Shown here piece by piece: positions 33,920-42,545 of a stretch of 42,545 nt of DNA. The stretch covers positions 1 through 42,545 of the forward strand of contig NZ_CALGFC010000060.1 of NCBI RefSeq assembly GCF_937881195.1. Direction: 5' to 3'. The notes beneath the pieces are model-generated. The model did no database searches. It was not told where the DNA came from and saw only the letters and a list, made by a program, of their open reading frames with translations. How positions within the stretch are numbered: the stretch's first letter is position 1; each line of letters begins with the position of its first letter. Made by a program: the position numbers and the translations under genes. Source of the DNA: an uncultured Methanobrevibacter sp. (GTDB lineage Archaea > Methanobacteriota > Methanobacteria > Methanobacteriales > Methanobacteriaceae).

Positions 33920-35806
33920 ATGTCAAGTATGAGTAATGTAGCAGGTTTATCAAAGTATATTAGAACATTTCCTAGCACTAAAATATCCATATTTTCAATG
34001 ATATTTATAAGTTTCATATCTGGAGTATTGATTTTTTTTATAGACCCTTCTATAAATTTAACCATTCTTGAAAAAATATTTTATGGTGGGGCTTTTGGTT
34101 TTGGAGCTTTTGGTATTAGCTCTATTATTGGAGGAGCTTTAAGTCAACAGCTAATAACCTCCATGAAAGGTATCAACTTAAAAACGAAACATTCAATGCT
34201 TTTAGCATTGATGTCAATGGTTTTAGTTGTTTTAATTGCAATTATAGGGACTATAATATCTTCAATTTTTCATATAGAACTTTTAACTAACTCTGTTTTA
34301 TTTGGGTGTGTACTTGTATTTGCTTTTTTAATATTTGTTTTTTGGAGTACTTCTTCTATAGGTCTTCTTAAATCAGCTATTGTGGCATGTTTGCAACCAT
34401 TATTAATATTAGCTATGTTGATTGTGGTATTTTTCCTTGGAAATGCAGATAAAGTATTTGAATTCGGTTTTTTATCTCTAATTATAAAAGTTATTGTTGC
34501 AAATATAGTTTTTTTATTAGCTATTTATTCCTTTGTTGCAGTAATTGAATCTCCAATGAGAAAAAATTTGGGTATTGGTCTTTTAGACTTAGTAAGTCTA
34601 TTTATATCTCATCTTAGTGATGGTAGTGGATCTCTTGAAAAGATATTTGAAGATATTGGAGAACCAATTGATACATTAGTAGGTATAGTTAGTTTTAAAA
34701 GAAAGAATGAAATGCCAAATAATGATGAAATAACTGATTTAGGAAATCAAAATATTGGAAATAATATTAAATCTCTTTTCATTAGTCCTTGTGTTCATCC
34801 TGGTCCAATTGGGAGTATTGGTGGTTCTAATATGCCAACAATCCTTGCAAGCAGATTTGATAATTTCACAATGGTTGCTCATGGACCTTCTACTCATGAT
34901 TTCAATCCTGTTTCTCAAAAAGAGATTAATAAAATTGAAAATACAGTTAAAAATGCTTTAAAAAATATTGATTATGGGGATAAAGCTAGTAAATTTTTAA
35001 GATATTGTGAAGCCAATGCTAAAGTAGGTGTTCAATTTTTTAATGATAGTATGGTTATTTTAAGTACTTTTGCACCTTTTGGTAGTGATGATATTGAATT
35101 TGGTGTAGGTTTATCATTAATGAGTCAAAGTAAGAAACATTGTAATGTTAAGAATAGTATTGTTGTTGATTGCCATAATTCTTTCAATGAGGAAAAAGGT
35201 AGGGTTTTACCTGGAAATCCAGAGGTATTTCAACTTTTAGATGCAATTGATAAAGTTAAGTGTCCTGATACTGAAAAAGGAATTAAAATAGGGTGTTCAG
35301 AAAATTTAATGGAAGATTTGGATAAGAATAATGGTGTTGGTGAAAGTGGCCTTAAATTAATGATAATTGACACTCAAAACCAAAAAACTGCTTATATTCT
35401 CTTAGATTCAAATAACATGGAAATAGGTTTTAGAGAGGAAATCATAAAAGCTATTCAATCTGATGAAGAGTTACCTATAGATGAAATTGAAGTGATGACT
35501 ACTGACACTCACTTTGTAAATACATTATCAAATGGTTATAATCCAGTTGGCCTTACAAAAAGAGATGAAATAATTAAACATATTAAATCTGGCCTTAAAG
35601 ATGCTCTAAATGATTTAGAACCTGTAGAAGTAGGATGTTCTGTGGAGCGGATTGTTGGACTCAATACCTTTGGACCTAATAATTCTGTTGAACTTGTTTC
35701 AACTATTAGTTCAATTGTTGCAGTTAGTAAAATAATGGCCCCAATTATATTTATATTGGCAATATTATTTGTTTTTGTTTGGATTTTTTATTTGCCGGGA
35801 ATTTAG
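33920..35806 (+). CDS. DUF2070 family membrane protein
   Basis: A 628-residue archaeal membrane protein. About seven N-terminal helices (residues 25-205), a large soluble region (about 230-600) and a last helix at 603-625. The soluble part has conserved-looking metal or catalytic motifs: SPCVHPGPIG, VAHGPSTHDFN, VDCHNSF and TTDTHFVN, rich in His, Asp and Cys. This matches the DUF2070 family of methanogens, whose function is unknown; the His/Asp motifs suggest a metal-dependent hydrolase facing the cytoplasm. AGGTG is 6 nt before ATG. Single gene. Confidence 0.8.
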   Translation: MSSMSNVAGLSKYIRTFPSTKISIFSMIFISFISGVLIFFIDPSINLTILEKIFYGGAFGFGAFGISSIIGGALSQQLITSMKGINLKTKHSMLLALMSMVLVVLIAIIGTIISSIFHIELLTNSVLFGCVLVFAFLIFVFWSTSSIGLLKSAIVACLQPLLILAMLIVVFFLGNADKVFEFGFLSLIIKVIVANIVFLLAIYSFVAVIESPMRKNLGIGLLDLVSLFISHLSDGSGSLEKIFEDIGEPIDTLVGIVSFKRKNEMPNNDEITDLGNQNIGNNIKSLFISPCVHPGPIGSIGGSNMPTILASRFDNFTMVAHGPSTHDFNPVSQKEINKIENTVKNALKNIDYGDKASKFLRYCEANAKVGVQFFNDSMVILSTFAPFGSDDIEFGVGLSLMSQSKKHCNVKNSIVVDCHNSFNEEKGRVLPGNPEVFQLLDAIDKVKCPDTEKGIKIGCSENLMEDLDKNNGVGESGLKLMIIDTQNQKTAYILLDSNNMEIGFREEIIKAIQSDEELPIDEIEVMTTDTHFVNTLSNGYNPVGLTKRDEIIKHIKSGLKDALNDLEPVEVGCSVERIVGLNTFGPNNSVELVSTISSIVAVSKIMAPIIFILAILFVFVWIFYLPGI

Positions 35807-35820
35807 ATTTAAATTAAAAA

Positions 35821-35880
35821 ATTTTCATCTAAATATTTTTTATTAAACAAATTTTCATCTAAATATTTTTTATTAAACAA
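35821..35880 (+). repeat. Exact 30-bp tandem duplication
   Basis: Two identical 30-bp units (ATTTTCATCTAAATATTTTT and on) at 35821-35850 and 35851-35880, just after the DUF2070 stop. Confidence 0.9.
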
Positions 35881-36303
35881 ATTTTTATTTTAAAAAATTT
35901 TTATTTAGTACAATTTTTATTTAAATACCATTTTTAAATAAATTGAAAACTAAATACAAATAAATTATTGATTTAGGAGTATAAATTAGTATTGATATAT
36001 CAATGCATATATAATATAAATTTAGCATTAATATTTTTTTAAAATAACAAAAAACTAGTTTTAAAACACATGTAGAACATATAAAATTTTTAGAATAGAT
36101 ATAAAAGATAGATAAGATAGAAAATCTAAAATATCTATAAAAACTAAAAATAACAAAAATTGAATAAAAATAGATTAAAAATAGATTAAAAATATTTTTA
36201 GAAAAATATTAAAAATATTTTTTATTTTTAAATTTGTAAAAATAGGAAAATTTTAGAAATAAAAATAAAATTTAAGTAATTAACTAAAAATTAGATATAT
36301 ATT
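35881..36303. other. Spacer between convergent genes
   Basis: A-rich sequence with TAAAAATAGATTAAAAATAG repeats (about 36160-36230). No ORF is seen. Confidence 0.5.
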
Positions 36304-36597
36304 TTAGAAAATTACTGGTGCATAATTTATTATAAGGGTCCAGACTACAAACCATGCAAATATAAATGGAACTATTCCATCCCATAACCATTTTGTAAAT
36401 CCTTCTTGCTTTCCAAACAACCTATCACATAGTTGGCCCATTGCATAAAGTATGATTATTCCAATTACTCCAGCAACTAGCTGATTTTGCCCAATTCCAG
36501 GTATCATTCCTAAACTCATTAAAGAAGTTATGTAACCTGTGATTATTGCAGCTACAAGGTGTATTGAGGTGATTTTAACACTAGTATCTATCTCCAT
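36304..36597 (-). CDS. Small membrane protein (EMC6-like/DUF5379-like)
   Basis: A 97-residue protein with three membrane helices (about residues 12-30, 40-57, 76-95) and a charged loop CDRLFGKQEGFTKWLWDG between the second and third. Size and layout resemble the EMC6-like small proteins found in Methanobacteriales. Such proteins are linked to membrane-protein insertion, but the function here is unknown. ATG preceded by GGAGG. Confidence 0.6.
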   Translation of the reverse strand: MEIDTSVKITSIHLVAAIITGYITSLMSLGMIPGIGQNQLVAGVIGIIILYAMGQLCDRLFGKQEGFTKWLWDGIVPFIFAWFVVWTLIINYAPVIF

Positions 36598-37280
36598 TAA
36601 TTTTCCTCCATAAATAAAAATTATATAATGATATTTTATTATATAAATAATATATGTAATAGATAATTGTCATAAAATTATAAATATTATCAGATATTAT
36701 TAAATATGTAGCTAATAATTATAAATTTATTCCTTTAAAAACTTATCTAAAGATTTCTATAATTATTTATTTTAATTTTTTATAAATTTTTTAAAACTTT
36801 TTATAAACTATTTTAAAATTTTATAAATTTTTCATAAAATCAAATTATTACTAAATTTAAAATAATAATTTATAGTTTAGTTTATTGATTATTTTCAGTA
36901 GGTATTTAATCATTAAATCATCTTAAATTATATATGAATTATAATATGGTTATAATGTATATTTAATCTATATTTTTTAATATTAGATTTGTTGTATAAA
37001 CTTAGTTAAACATAGTATTAATTATTTTAATATATTATTTTAGAATAAGTTTAAGTTCATTCAAGTTCAATATTAATTTTATATATACTATTCAATACTA
37101 ATATTATTATTAATATTATATTTATTATTATCTTAATTATTATCTTTATTATTATATTTATTATTATTATTATTATTATTTTAGAATAATATCGTGCTAC
37201 AAAATTATTTTATTAATGCATAAATTAAATTTAATTAATTTTATTTATTTATCCATATTATTGGTTTAAAAGGTTTTAAA
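36598..37280. other. Long spacer between divergent genes
   Basis: AT-rich with an ATT microsatellite (about 37100-37185). No ORF or RNA signal is seen. The rqcH promoter is probably near its right end. Confidence 0.5.
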
Positions 37281-39308
37281 ATGAAAACAATGTCAAATGT
37301 AGATATTAATGCTATATGTTATGAATTGAATGAACTTTTAAATGGTGCGAGAGTAGATAAATCATTTCAACCTACTAAAGACACTGTTATTATGAGATTT
37401 CATGTAAAAGGGACTGGACGGATTGATGTTGTATTTCAAGCAGGTGTAAGAATTCACACTACTCAATATCCTTTAGATAACCCAAAAATGCCTCCTTCTT
37501 TTCCAATGGTTCTTAGAAAACATCTGAAAGGCGCTAATGTCATTTCTATAAAACAACATAATTTTGATCGTGTTGTTGAAATAAAAATCAAAAAGGAAAA
37601 AGTTTACACTCTAATAATAGAACTATTTTCTAAGGGTAATATAATATTACTTGATGAAGAAGATAATATTATCATCCCTTTAAAGAGAAAACAGTGGAGT
37701 GATCGGGATATTAGCTCTAAGAAAGAATATAAATTCCCTCCAAAAAGGGGAATAAATCCACTTGAATTGAAAAAAGAAGAGCTAAATGAAGTATTTAAAG
37801 AATCGAGTACAGATTTAATAAGAACATTGGCTAGAAGTGGTTTGGGTGGAGTGTATTCTGAAGAAATTGTTTTAAGGTCAGGTATTGATAAAAAAGCTTC
37901 TGCTTCTAAATTAAGTGATGATGAAATAAAAAATATTTATAATATTATTCTGGACATATTTGATCCTTTAAAAGATCATAATATTTCTCCTAATATCGTT
38001 TTAAAAGATCAAAATATCTCTGAAAGTAGTATTTCTGAAAAAATTTCTAGTAATATTAATAAACCAAAAGAAGATGTCCTACCTCTTGAACTTAAGCTTT
38101 ATGAAGATAATAATGAATATAAAAAGGAACATTTCGGCACTTTTAATGAGGCTGCTGATGAATTCTTTTCAAAAAGAGTTAAAAATGAAATTAAAGGGGT
38201 TCAAGAATCTATATGGGCTAAAAAAGTTGGAAAATATGAAAAAAGACTCAAAATTCAGAATGAAACATTAGAAGGTTTTAAAAAAACAATAGAAATTTCT
38301 AAAGAAAAAGGTGATCTTTTATATGCATATTATTCTCAAATTGAAAATCTTCTAAATGTTATTCAAAATGCAAGGGCTAAAGAATATTCTTGGAAAGAAA
38401 TTGCTAAAACATTAAAGGATGCTAAAAAATCAGGGATGGATGAAGCTCAAATATTAGAGTCTATGGATAAATTAGGTAATTTGATTTTGGATATTAATGG
38501 TAAAATGATTTCTATTGACTCAAAAATAACCATTCCTGAAAATGCTGAAGTTTATTATGAGAAAGCTAAAAAAGCTAAAAGGAAAATTGAAGGAGCATTA
38601 ATAGCTATTAAAAACACAGAAAAACAACTTAAGAAAATGGAGGATAAAAGGGACATAGCAATGGAAAATGTTATGCTTCCTCAAAAAAGGGTTAAAAAGA
38701 AACTTAATTGGTATGAAAAGTTAAGATGGTTTGTTTCTTCAGATAATTTTCTTGTTATTGGTGGGCGTGATGCAAATACTAATGAAGCGGTTGTTAAAAA
38801 ATATTTAGATAATAATGACATTTATCTTCATTCTGATATACATGGTGCATCTTCTGTTGTAATAAAAACAGAAGGTAATGATGTAAATGATAATACTCTT
38901 AAAGAATCTGCAATATTTGCAGCTTCATTTTCAAGTGCATGGTCAAAGAATTATGGAACTCAGGATGTTTATTGGGTTAATCCAGAACAAGTATCAAAGA
39001 CTCCAGAATCTGGGGAATTTGTAGCTAAAGGTTCTTTTATAATTCGAGGAAATAGAAACCATATTCGCGGAGTTAATCTGAAGATTGCTGTTGGAATTGT
39101 TGATTATGAGGGAAAAAGAATCATGGCTGGTCCAATTGATGCTTTGAAAGCCCATACAGATAATTATGTTGTAATAAAACCAGGTTATACAAAAAAAGAA
39201 GCAATAGCTAAAAAAATTCTACATAAGATTAATAAAGAGGATATAATTAGCTTAGATGATGTTGTGAGAGTTTTACCTTCTGGTAAATGTGATATTGTAG
39301 ATTTATAA
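37281..39308 (+). CDS. rqcH: Ribosome quality-control protein RqcH (NFACT/Rqc2 family)
   Basis: A 675-residue cytoplasmic protein that binds obstructed 50S subunits carrying peptidyl-tRNA and, in homologues, recruits tRNA-Ala to add C-terminal alanine tails for degradation. The NFACT-N domain (about 1-330) holds the conserved Asp-Arg pair D96-R97 (HNFDRVVEI). A coiled-coil region follows (about 320-470), and the NFACT-R domain (about 475-590) with KLNWYEKLRWFVSSDNFLVI and LHSDIHGASSVVIK. The C-terminal ~80 residues complete the family length. ATG preceded by AGG. Single gene. Confidence 0.92.
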   Translation: MKTMSNVDINAICYELNELLNGARVDKSFQPTKDTVIMRFHVKGTGRIDVVFQAGVRIHTTQYPLDNPKMPPSFPMVLRKHLKGANVISIKQHNFDRVVEIKIKKEKVYTLIIELFSKGNIILLDEEDNIIIPLKRKQWSDRDISSKKEYKFPPKRGINPLELKKEELNEVFKESSTDLIRTLARSGLGGVYSEEIVLRSGIDKKASASKLSDDEIKNIYNIILDIFDPLKDHNISPNIVLKDQNISESSISEKISSNINKPKEDVLPLELKLYEDNNEYKKEHFGTFNEAADEFFSKRVKNEIKGVQESIWAKKVGKYEKRLKIQNETLEGFKKTIEISKEKGDLLYAYYSQIENLLNVIQNARAKEYSWKEIAKTLKDAKKSGMDEAQILESMDKLGNLILDINGKMISIDSKITIPENAEVYYEKAKKAKRKIEGALIAIKNTEKQLKKMEDKRDIAMENVMLPQKRVKKKLNWYEKLRWFVSSDNFLVIGGRDANTNEAVVKKYLDNNDIYLHSDIHGASSVVIKTEGNDVNDNTLKESAIFAASFSSAWSKNYGTQDVYWVNPEQVSKTPESGEFVAKGSFIIRGNRNHIRGVNLKIAVGIVDYEGKRIMAGPIDALKAHTDNYVVIKPGYTKKEAIAKKILHKINKEDIISLDDVVRVLPSGKCDIVDL

Positions 39309-39719
39309 TCTGTGTATATTATAATATATATTTAATCAATTGTATTATATTAAATTGTATAATAAATAATAAATAATAATAATAATAATAATAAGTATAT
39401 TATTTAATATAATCATTTTTTCTATTAATTTAATTTTCTATTAATTTAATTTTTTATTAGTTTAATTTTTTATTAGTTTATTTTTTTATTAATTTATTTT
39501 TAATTTTCTTTTATTTTTTCATGATTTTTAAGTTTATTAATCATATTTTAAGATTTTTAATTTTTAAAAATAAACTATTTTTTTGTTTTGATTTTATTAT
39601 ATTTTATATACAAGCAGATACAAAATATTATACAACTAATCATGATAATATATACATTTAGTTAAATATATGATTAAAGGATTATTAAAAATAATTACAT
39701 TTTGGAATAATAAAATTTT
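39309..39719. other. AT-rich spacer
   Basis: AAT microsatellite (39365-39395) and TTTAATTTTTTATTAG repeats (39420-39500). No ORF is seen. Confidence 0.5.
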
Positions 39720-39730
39720 GGGGTGTAAAT

Positions 39731-40444
39731 ATATTTCGAAAAAAAGATGATGATAGAATAGATGATAATGTATATTCTGGTAAAAAAGGAAGTAAAAGTA
39801 TTATTCCTGCATTATTGATAATTTTAGTTGTTTTGGTTGTAGGTATTGCTTCATTATCAATTTTAATGCCAGGTATTTTTGATCCAATTACTGATAAATT
39901 TTCGAATAATTCTCATAATGATTCAAACACATCAAAACATACAGCTGTTAAAAAAACTTCAGACATTAAAATCGAACCTAAAGAAGGATATTCTGAAATA
40001 ACTATTAATGGAATGAAAGGATTTATTAAATCGGATTATAATAATTTTGTCATTGTCAATAATAAAACTAAATATAATGGCCTTGATGGTTATTTGAATT
40101 TAACTGCTAATAAATCAGTAGATTTTGTTGATTATAATAGTTTTTCCCAACTTGTTGCAAAAAATGGTTCTTTCTCTATTGTGGTAACAAATGACTCTAA
40201 TATTGAAAACCCTTTAAATAGGATTAATTCTGAATATGCAGCTAATAATGTGAATAATGATACAAATATAATGTTGATGGGTAATAATCTAAGAATAATT
40301 AATTATAATGACTATTCTACTCAAAATTTCACTGGTGAAATGACTTGGGCCTATTTCACTGTTAATGGAAAAGATGTTGCTATAGGGTGGCAAGGAGATA
40401 ATTTAGACATGTATGTTATTGAAAGTTTCTTTAAATTAAATTAA
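39731..40444 (+). CDS. Membrane-anchored extracytoplasmic protein, AUA start
   Basis: A 237-residue protein. Residues 1-23 are a charged cytoplasmic leader (IFRKKDDDRIDDNVYSGKKG), 24-47 a membrane helix (IIPALLIILVVLVVGIASLS), and the rest is external, with an Asn/Ser/Thr linker and several N-X-S/T sequons. The C-terminus (VAIGWQGDN, then ESFFKLN) is shared with the protein at 7246-7716. No ATG, GTG or TTG lies in frame between the stop at 39692 and a TTG inside the membrane helix (39815). ATA 39731 sits exactly 5 nt after GGGGTG, so translation most likely starts there. Function unknown. Confidence 0.75.
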   Translation: MFRKKDDDRIDDNVYSGKKGSKSIIPALLIILVVLVVGIASLSILMPGIFDPITDKFSNNSHNDSNTSKHTAVKKTSDIKIEPKEGYSEITINGMKGFIKSDYNNFVIVNNKTKYNGLDGYLNLTANKSVDFVDYNSFSQLVAKNGSFSIVVTNDSNIENPLNRINSEYAANNVNNDTNIMLMGNNLRIINYNDYSTQNFTGEMTWAYFTVNGKDVAIGWQGDNLDMYVIESFFKLN

Positions 40445-41056
40445 ACTTTCATTTTTTTATAAACAATCTAATAAATAATATTTTTATTTTATTAAAATAT
40501 TTTATTAAAAAATATTATTTATTTAATTAATATCTTTTTTATTTGTCATTAATTATCATTTAATATTATTTCTACTAATTCTTTAATTCTTATATTATCT
40601 TATTTGAAAAAAACTTATATTAAAAATATTTCCTACTATTAAAAGGTTTTTATAAAAAATTTCTATAAACATTTATATACTATTATAAGATTAAATAATA
40701 CTACTTCATTTAATAATTTCTAACTTTAAAAGTTAGCTATATTAAATTTTTAGTGGATATGAATGTTTAGTTTATAATATATTTTTTAATTTGTAATGAT
40801 TTTTTAATTTCTACATGATTTTTTAATGTGTTATGTTATAAAATTTATGTAAATTTAAAATTGGTATATATTAAAATATAAAAATTTATAAGTAAAAAAA
40901 TCATATTTAAAATTTAATAGTTTATATAAAATTTAATAGTTTATATGACTTTAATAATTAATAATTCAATAATTTAGGGTGAAAATGCTTTAATTATTAT
41001 TTAATATATTGTTTAATTTATAATATATTTTTAAATTAGTTTATAAGGGTGATATT
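40445..41056. other. AT-rich spacer
   Basis: About 610 bp. ATTTATATACTATTATAAGA near 40670-40690 could be a promoter. A GGTG site at 40978 is followed by ATG-CTT-TAA only. Nothing coding is seen. Confidence 0.5.
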
Positions 41057-41371
41057 ATGGCAGATATTACAGAAGCTGCAGAAAAAAAATTGAAATCAAG
41101 AATTAGAAAATTTAAAAAAGTTGCAAAAGATGAAAATGAAAAAGAAAAATTCTTTGATCAATTAGGAGCATCAGTAGAAATATTTCTACCTACTAAAGAC
41201 CCAGAGAAGCAAGGGGACAGTATAATATTTTATACTACTGCTGAAGGTAAAATAATTGATGCAGAATATTCATATAATGAAGGGGAAGAGAATTTTACTT
41301 CTTTGCCTATTTCTGACAAAGATTTAAATGTTTTAACCGAAATATTCAAAGCAAATTTCAAATTAGATTAA
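41057..41371 (+). CDS. Small acidic soluble protein of unknown function
   Basis: A 104-residue cytoplasmic protein with a basic helical start (AEKKLKSRIRKFKKVAKDEN) followed by an acidic alpha/beta part (FFDQLGASVEIFLPTKDPEK, IIFYTTAEGKIIDAEYSYN). No cysteine, no membrane segment. I recognise no family. The start is firm: GGTG, 5 nt, ATG. Single gene between spacers. Confidence 0.7.
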   Translation: MADITEAAEKKLKSRIRKFKKVAKDENEKEKFFDQLGASVEIFLPTKDPEKQGDSIIFYTTAEGKIIDAEYSYNEGEENFTSLPISDKDLNVLTEIFKANFKLD

Positions 41372-41730
41372 AATATTCTTATAATTTAATTATTTTATTT
41401 ATTAACTTAAATTTTTATTTTTCATTGTTTTTAAATCGGTTTTAATAGTTAAATTATTTTTATTAGCTATTTAAACTCATTATTCTTTATTTTATTATAT
41501 TAAACTTCTTAATCAACTTTTTCATATAATTTTTAAAATTCTATATTTACTAATATTATTTGTTATTTTATGGTTTAAATTATTTTATATTGCTTATTAT
41601 ACATTTATTTTCCTATTTAAATTATATTTATCTTTAATTTTTCATTTTACTTATTTTAATAATTATTTTTAAATTTTTATAAAAAATATATATATTATGT
41701 AAAAGAAATATAGTAATACAAGAATATTGT
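41372..41730. other. AT-rich spacer
   Basis: No ORF. A TATA-like AAATATATATATTATG around 41684-41699 probably drives the next gene with a start near 41712. Confidence 0.5.
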
Positions 41731-41739
41731 GGTGTAAAA

Positions 41740-41793
41740 ATACATTATCAAAAATATCTGAAAAATCTGTTGGTTATTTATGAGAAAATTTGA
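41740..41793 (+). other. Possible leader ORF with AUA start
   Basis: GTGGTG, then 5 nt (TAAAA), then ATA and 16 further codons to TGA, in a different frame from the NYN gene and overlapping its start by 14 nt. The ribosome site is stronger than that of the NYN gene itself. It could couple translation, or be chance. Confidence 0.25.
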
Positions 41794-42277
41794 AAAATTA
41801 GCTTCACTAAATCGCTATATGCCTCTTAAAAAAAAGGGTAATGAAGAAAGTAACATTGGTTTGTTAGTTGATGGTCCTAATATACTTAGGAAAGAATTTG
41901 ATTTAGATTTAAAAGTTATAAAGGATTTAATGGATATTTCAGGAGATTTGAGAATAGCTAAAGTCCTCTTTAATCAATATGCTTCAGATAAACTAATAGA
42001 AGCTGTTGTAAACCAGGGTTTTACTCCTTTAGTTGTTGCGGGAGATACAGATGTTCACATGGCAATTGAAGCAATGGAATTAATTTATAATCCCAACATC
42101 GATATAATAGCATTAATGACACGGGATGCTGATTTTTTACCTATAATAAATAAAGCAAAAGAGAATGGTAAAGAAACAATTGTTATTGGGGTGGATTATG
42201 GATTTTCAATAGCTTTAAAAAATTCTTGTGATAAATGTATTATTCTTTCAACAGAAGGTGATGTTTTAGAAAGTTAA
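41780..42277 (+). CDS. NYN-domain (PIN-like) putative ribonuclease
   Basis: A 165-residue cytoplasmic protein of the NYN/LabA-like, TIGR00288-type family. The NYN nuclease fold has its acidic metal ligands in GLLVDGPNI (about residue 30), VAGDTDVHMAIEAME (about 96) and MTRDADFLPII (about 120). It is expected to cleave RNA; target unknown. The N-terminus (RKFEKLASLNRYMPLKKKGN) agrees with the family start, so ATG 41780 is kept although its site (GGTTATTT) is weak and a short leader ORF overlaps it. Confidence 0.85.
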   Translation: MRKFEKLASLNRYMPLKKKGNEESNIGLLVDGPNILRKEFDLDLKVIKDLMDISGDLRIAKVLFNQYASDKLIEAVVNQGFTPLVVAGDTDVHMAIEAMELIYNPNIDIIALMTRDADFLPIINKAKENGKETIVIGVDYGFSIALKNSCDKCIILSTEGDVLES

Positions 42278-42545
42278 TATGATTTTATAGTTCTTTAAAA
42301 TCTAATGTTCCTTTCTTAAATGCTTTAAACATGTTTATTTTTATAAATTTTATGAAAAGTCTACATATTCTTAATTTTGGCATTTTAAACTTTCAAAATT
42401 ATTTATTTTTATTACTATTAATATTTTCTATTTTAATTTTTATAATTAATAATTCTTATACTACTTTATATTTAAATAGCTATTAAACCCATATTATAAT
42501 TTATTTATAATGTTTAGTTTTATAAAATAATTAATAAATATTAAA
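42278..42545. other. AT-rich end of window
   Basis: No ORF or RNA signal in the last 268 bp. Confidence 0.5.

Overview
The window looks like chromosomal DNA from a very AT-rich methanogenic archaeon of the Methanobacteriales, most likely Methanobrevibacter or a close relative. The evidence is: CoB-CoM heterodisulfide reductase genes hdrC and hdrB; a cyclic-2,3-diphosphoglycerate pathway kinase; a wall peptidase with pseudomurein-binding repeats; class III-signal pilins; archaeal 7S SRP RNA; an archaeal tRNA-Ser without encoded CCA; TATA/BRE-type promoters; and Shine-Dalgarno sites (GGTG) usually 5 nt before the start codon. No phage, insertion sequence or CRISPR array is visible.

Layout. 1-5200: membrane and secreted proteins of unknown role, a TPR protein and a small ORF. 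5213-8664: a KH-domain rRNA-assembly protein, then a 1.5-kb gene-free stretch holding two copies of a structured ~200-nt RNA gene, then a small membrane-anchored protein and a TGT/ArcS-like protein. 9135-11091: hdrC-hdrB. 11600-17570: conserved archaeal small proteins, a phosphoesterase-MFS pair, and 2-phosphoglycerate kinase with a CBS protein. 17897-18666: SRP RNA and tRNA-Ser(GCU). 18966-23173, minus strand: CDF cation transporter, aminotransferase, B12-type radical SAM protein. 24055-29042: pseudomurein peptidase, coaD, two pilins, a large Asn-rich membrane protein. 29280-42277: UPF0173 hydrolase, the GTPase/OapB/OapC cluster, fumarase beta subunit, DUF2070 protein, small membrane protein, RqcH, a second membrane-anchored paralogue, a small unknown protein and a NYN-domain protein. 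Most genes are single units separated by 0.3-0.9 kb of AT-rich, often tandem-repeated spacer.

Most notable: (1) the duplicated minus-strand RNA (6062-6265 and 6880-7084), with a nearly identical promoter, three conserved secondary-structure elements, a G-U exchange that fixes the strand, and conserved CU-rich segments that could pair with Shine-Dalgarno sites; I recognise no known family. (2) Three membrane or exported proteins whose sequence requires initiation at AUA or AUU placed exactly 5 nt after a Shine-Dalgarno site. (3) HdrC carries a ~157-residue charged N-terminal extension beginning with an amphipathic segment. (4) An AAAATAC-N3-GTATTTT inverted repeat occurs upstream of several promoters.
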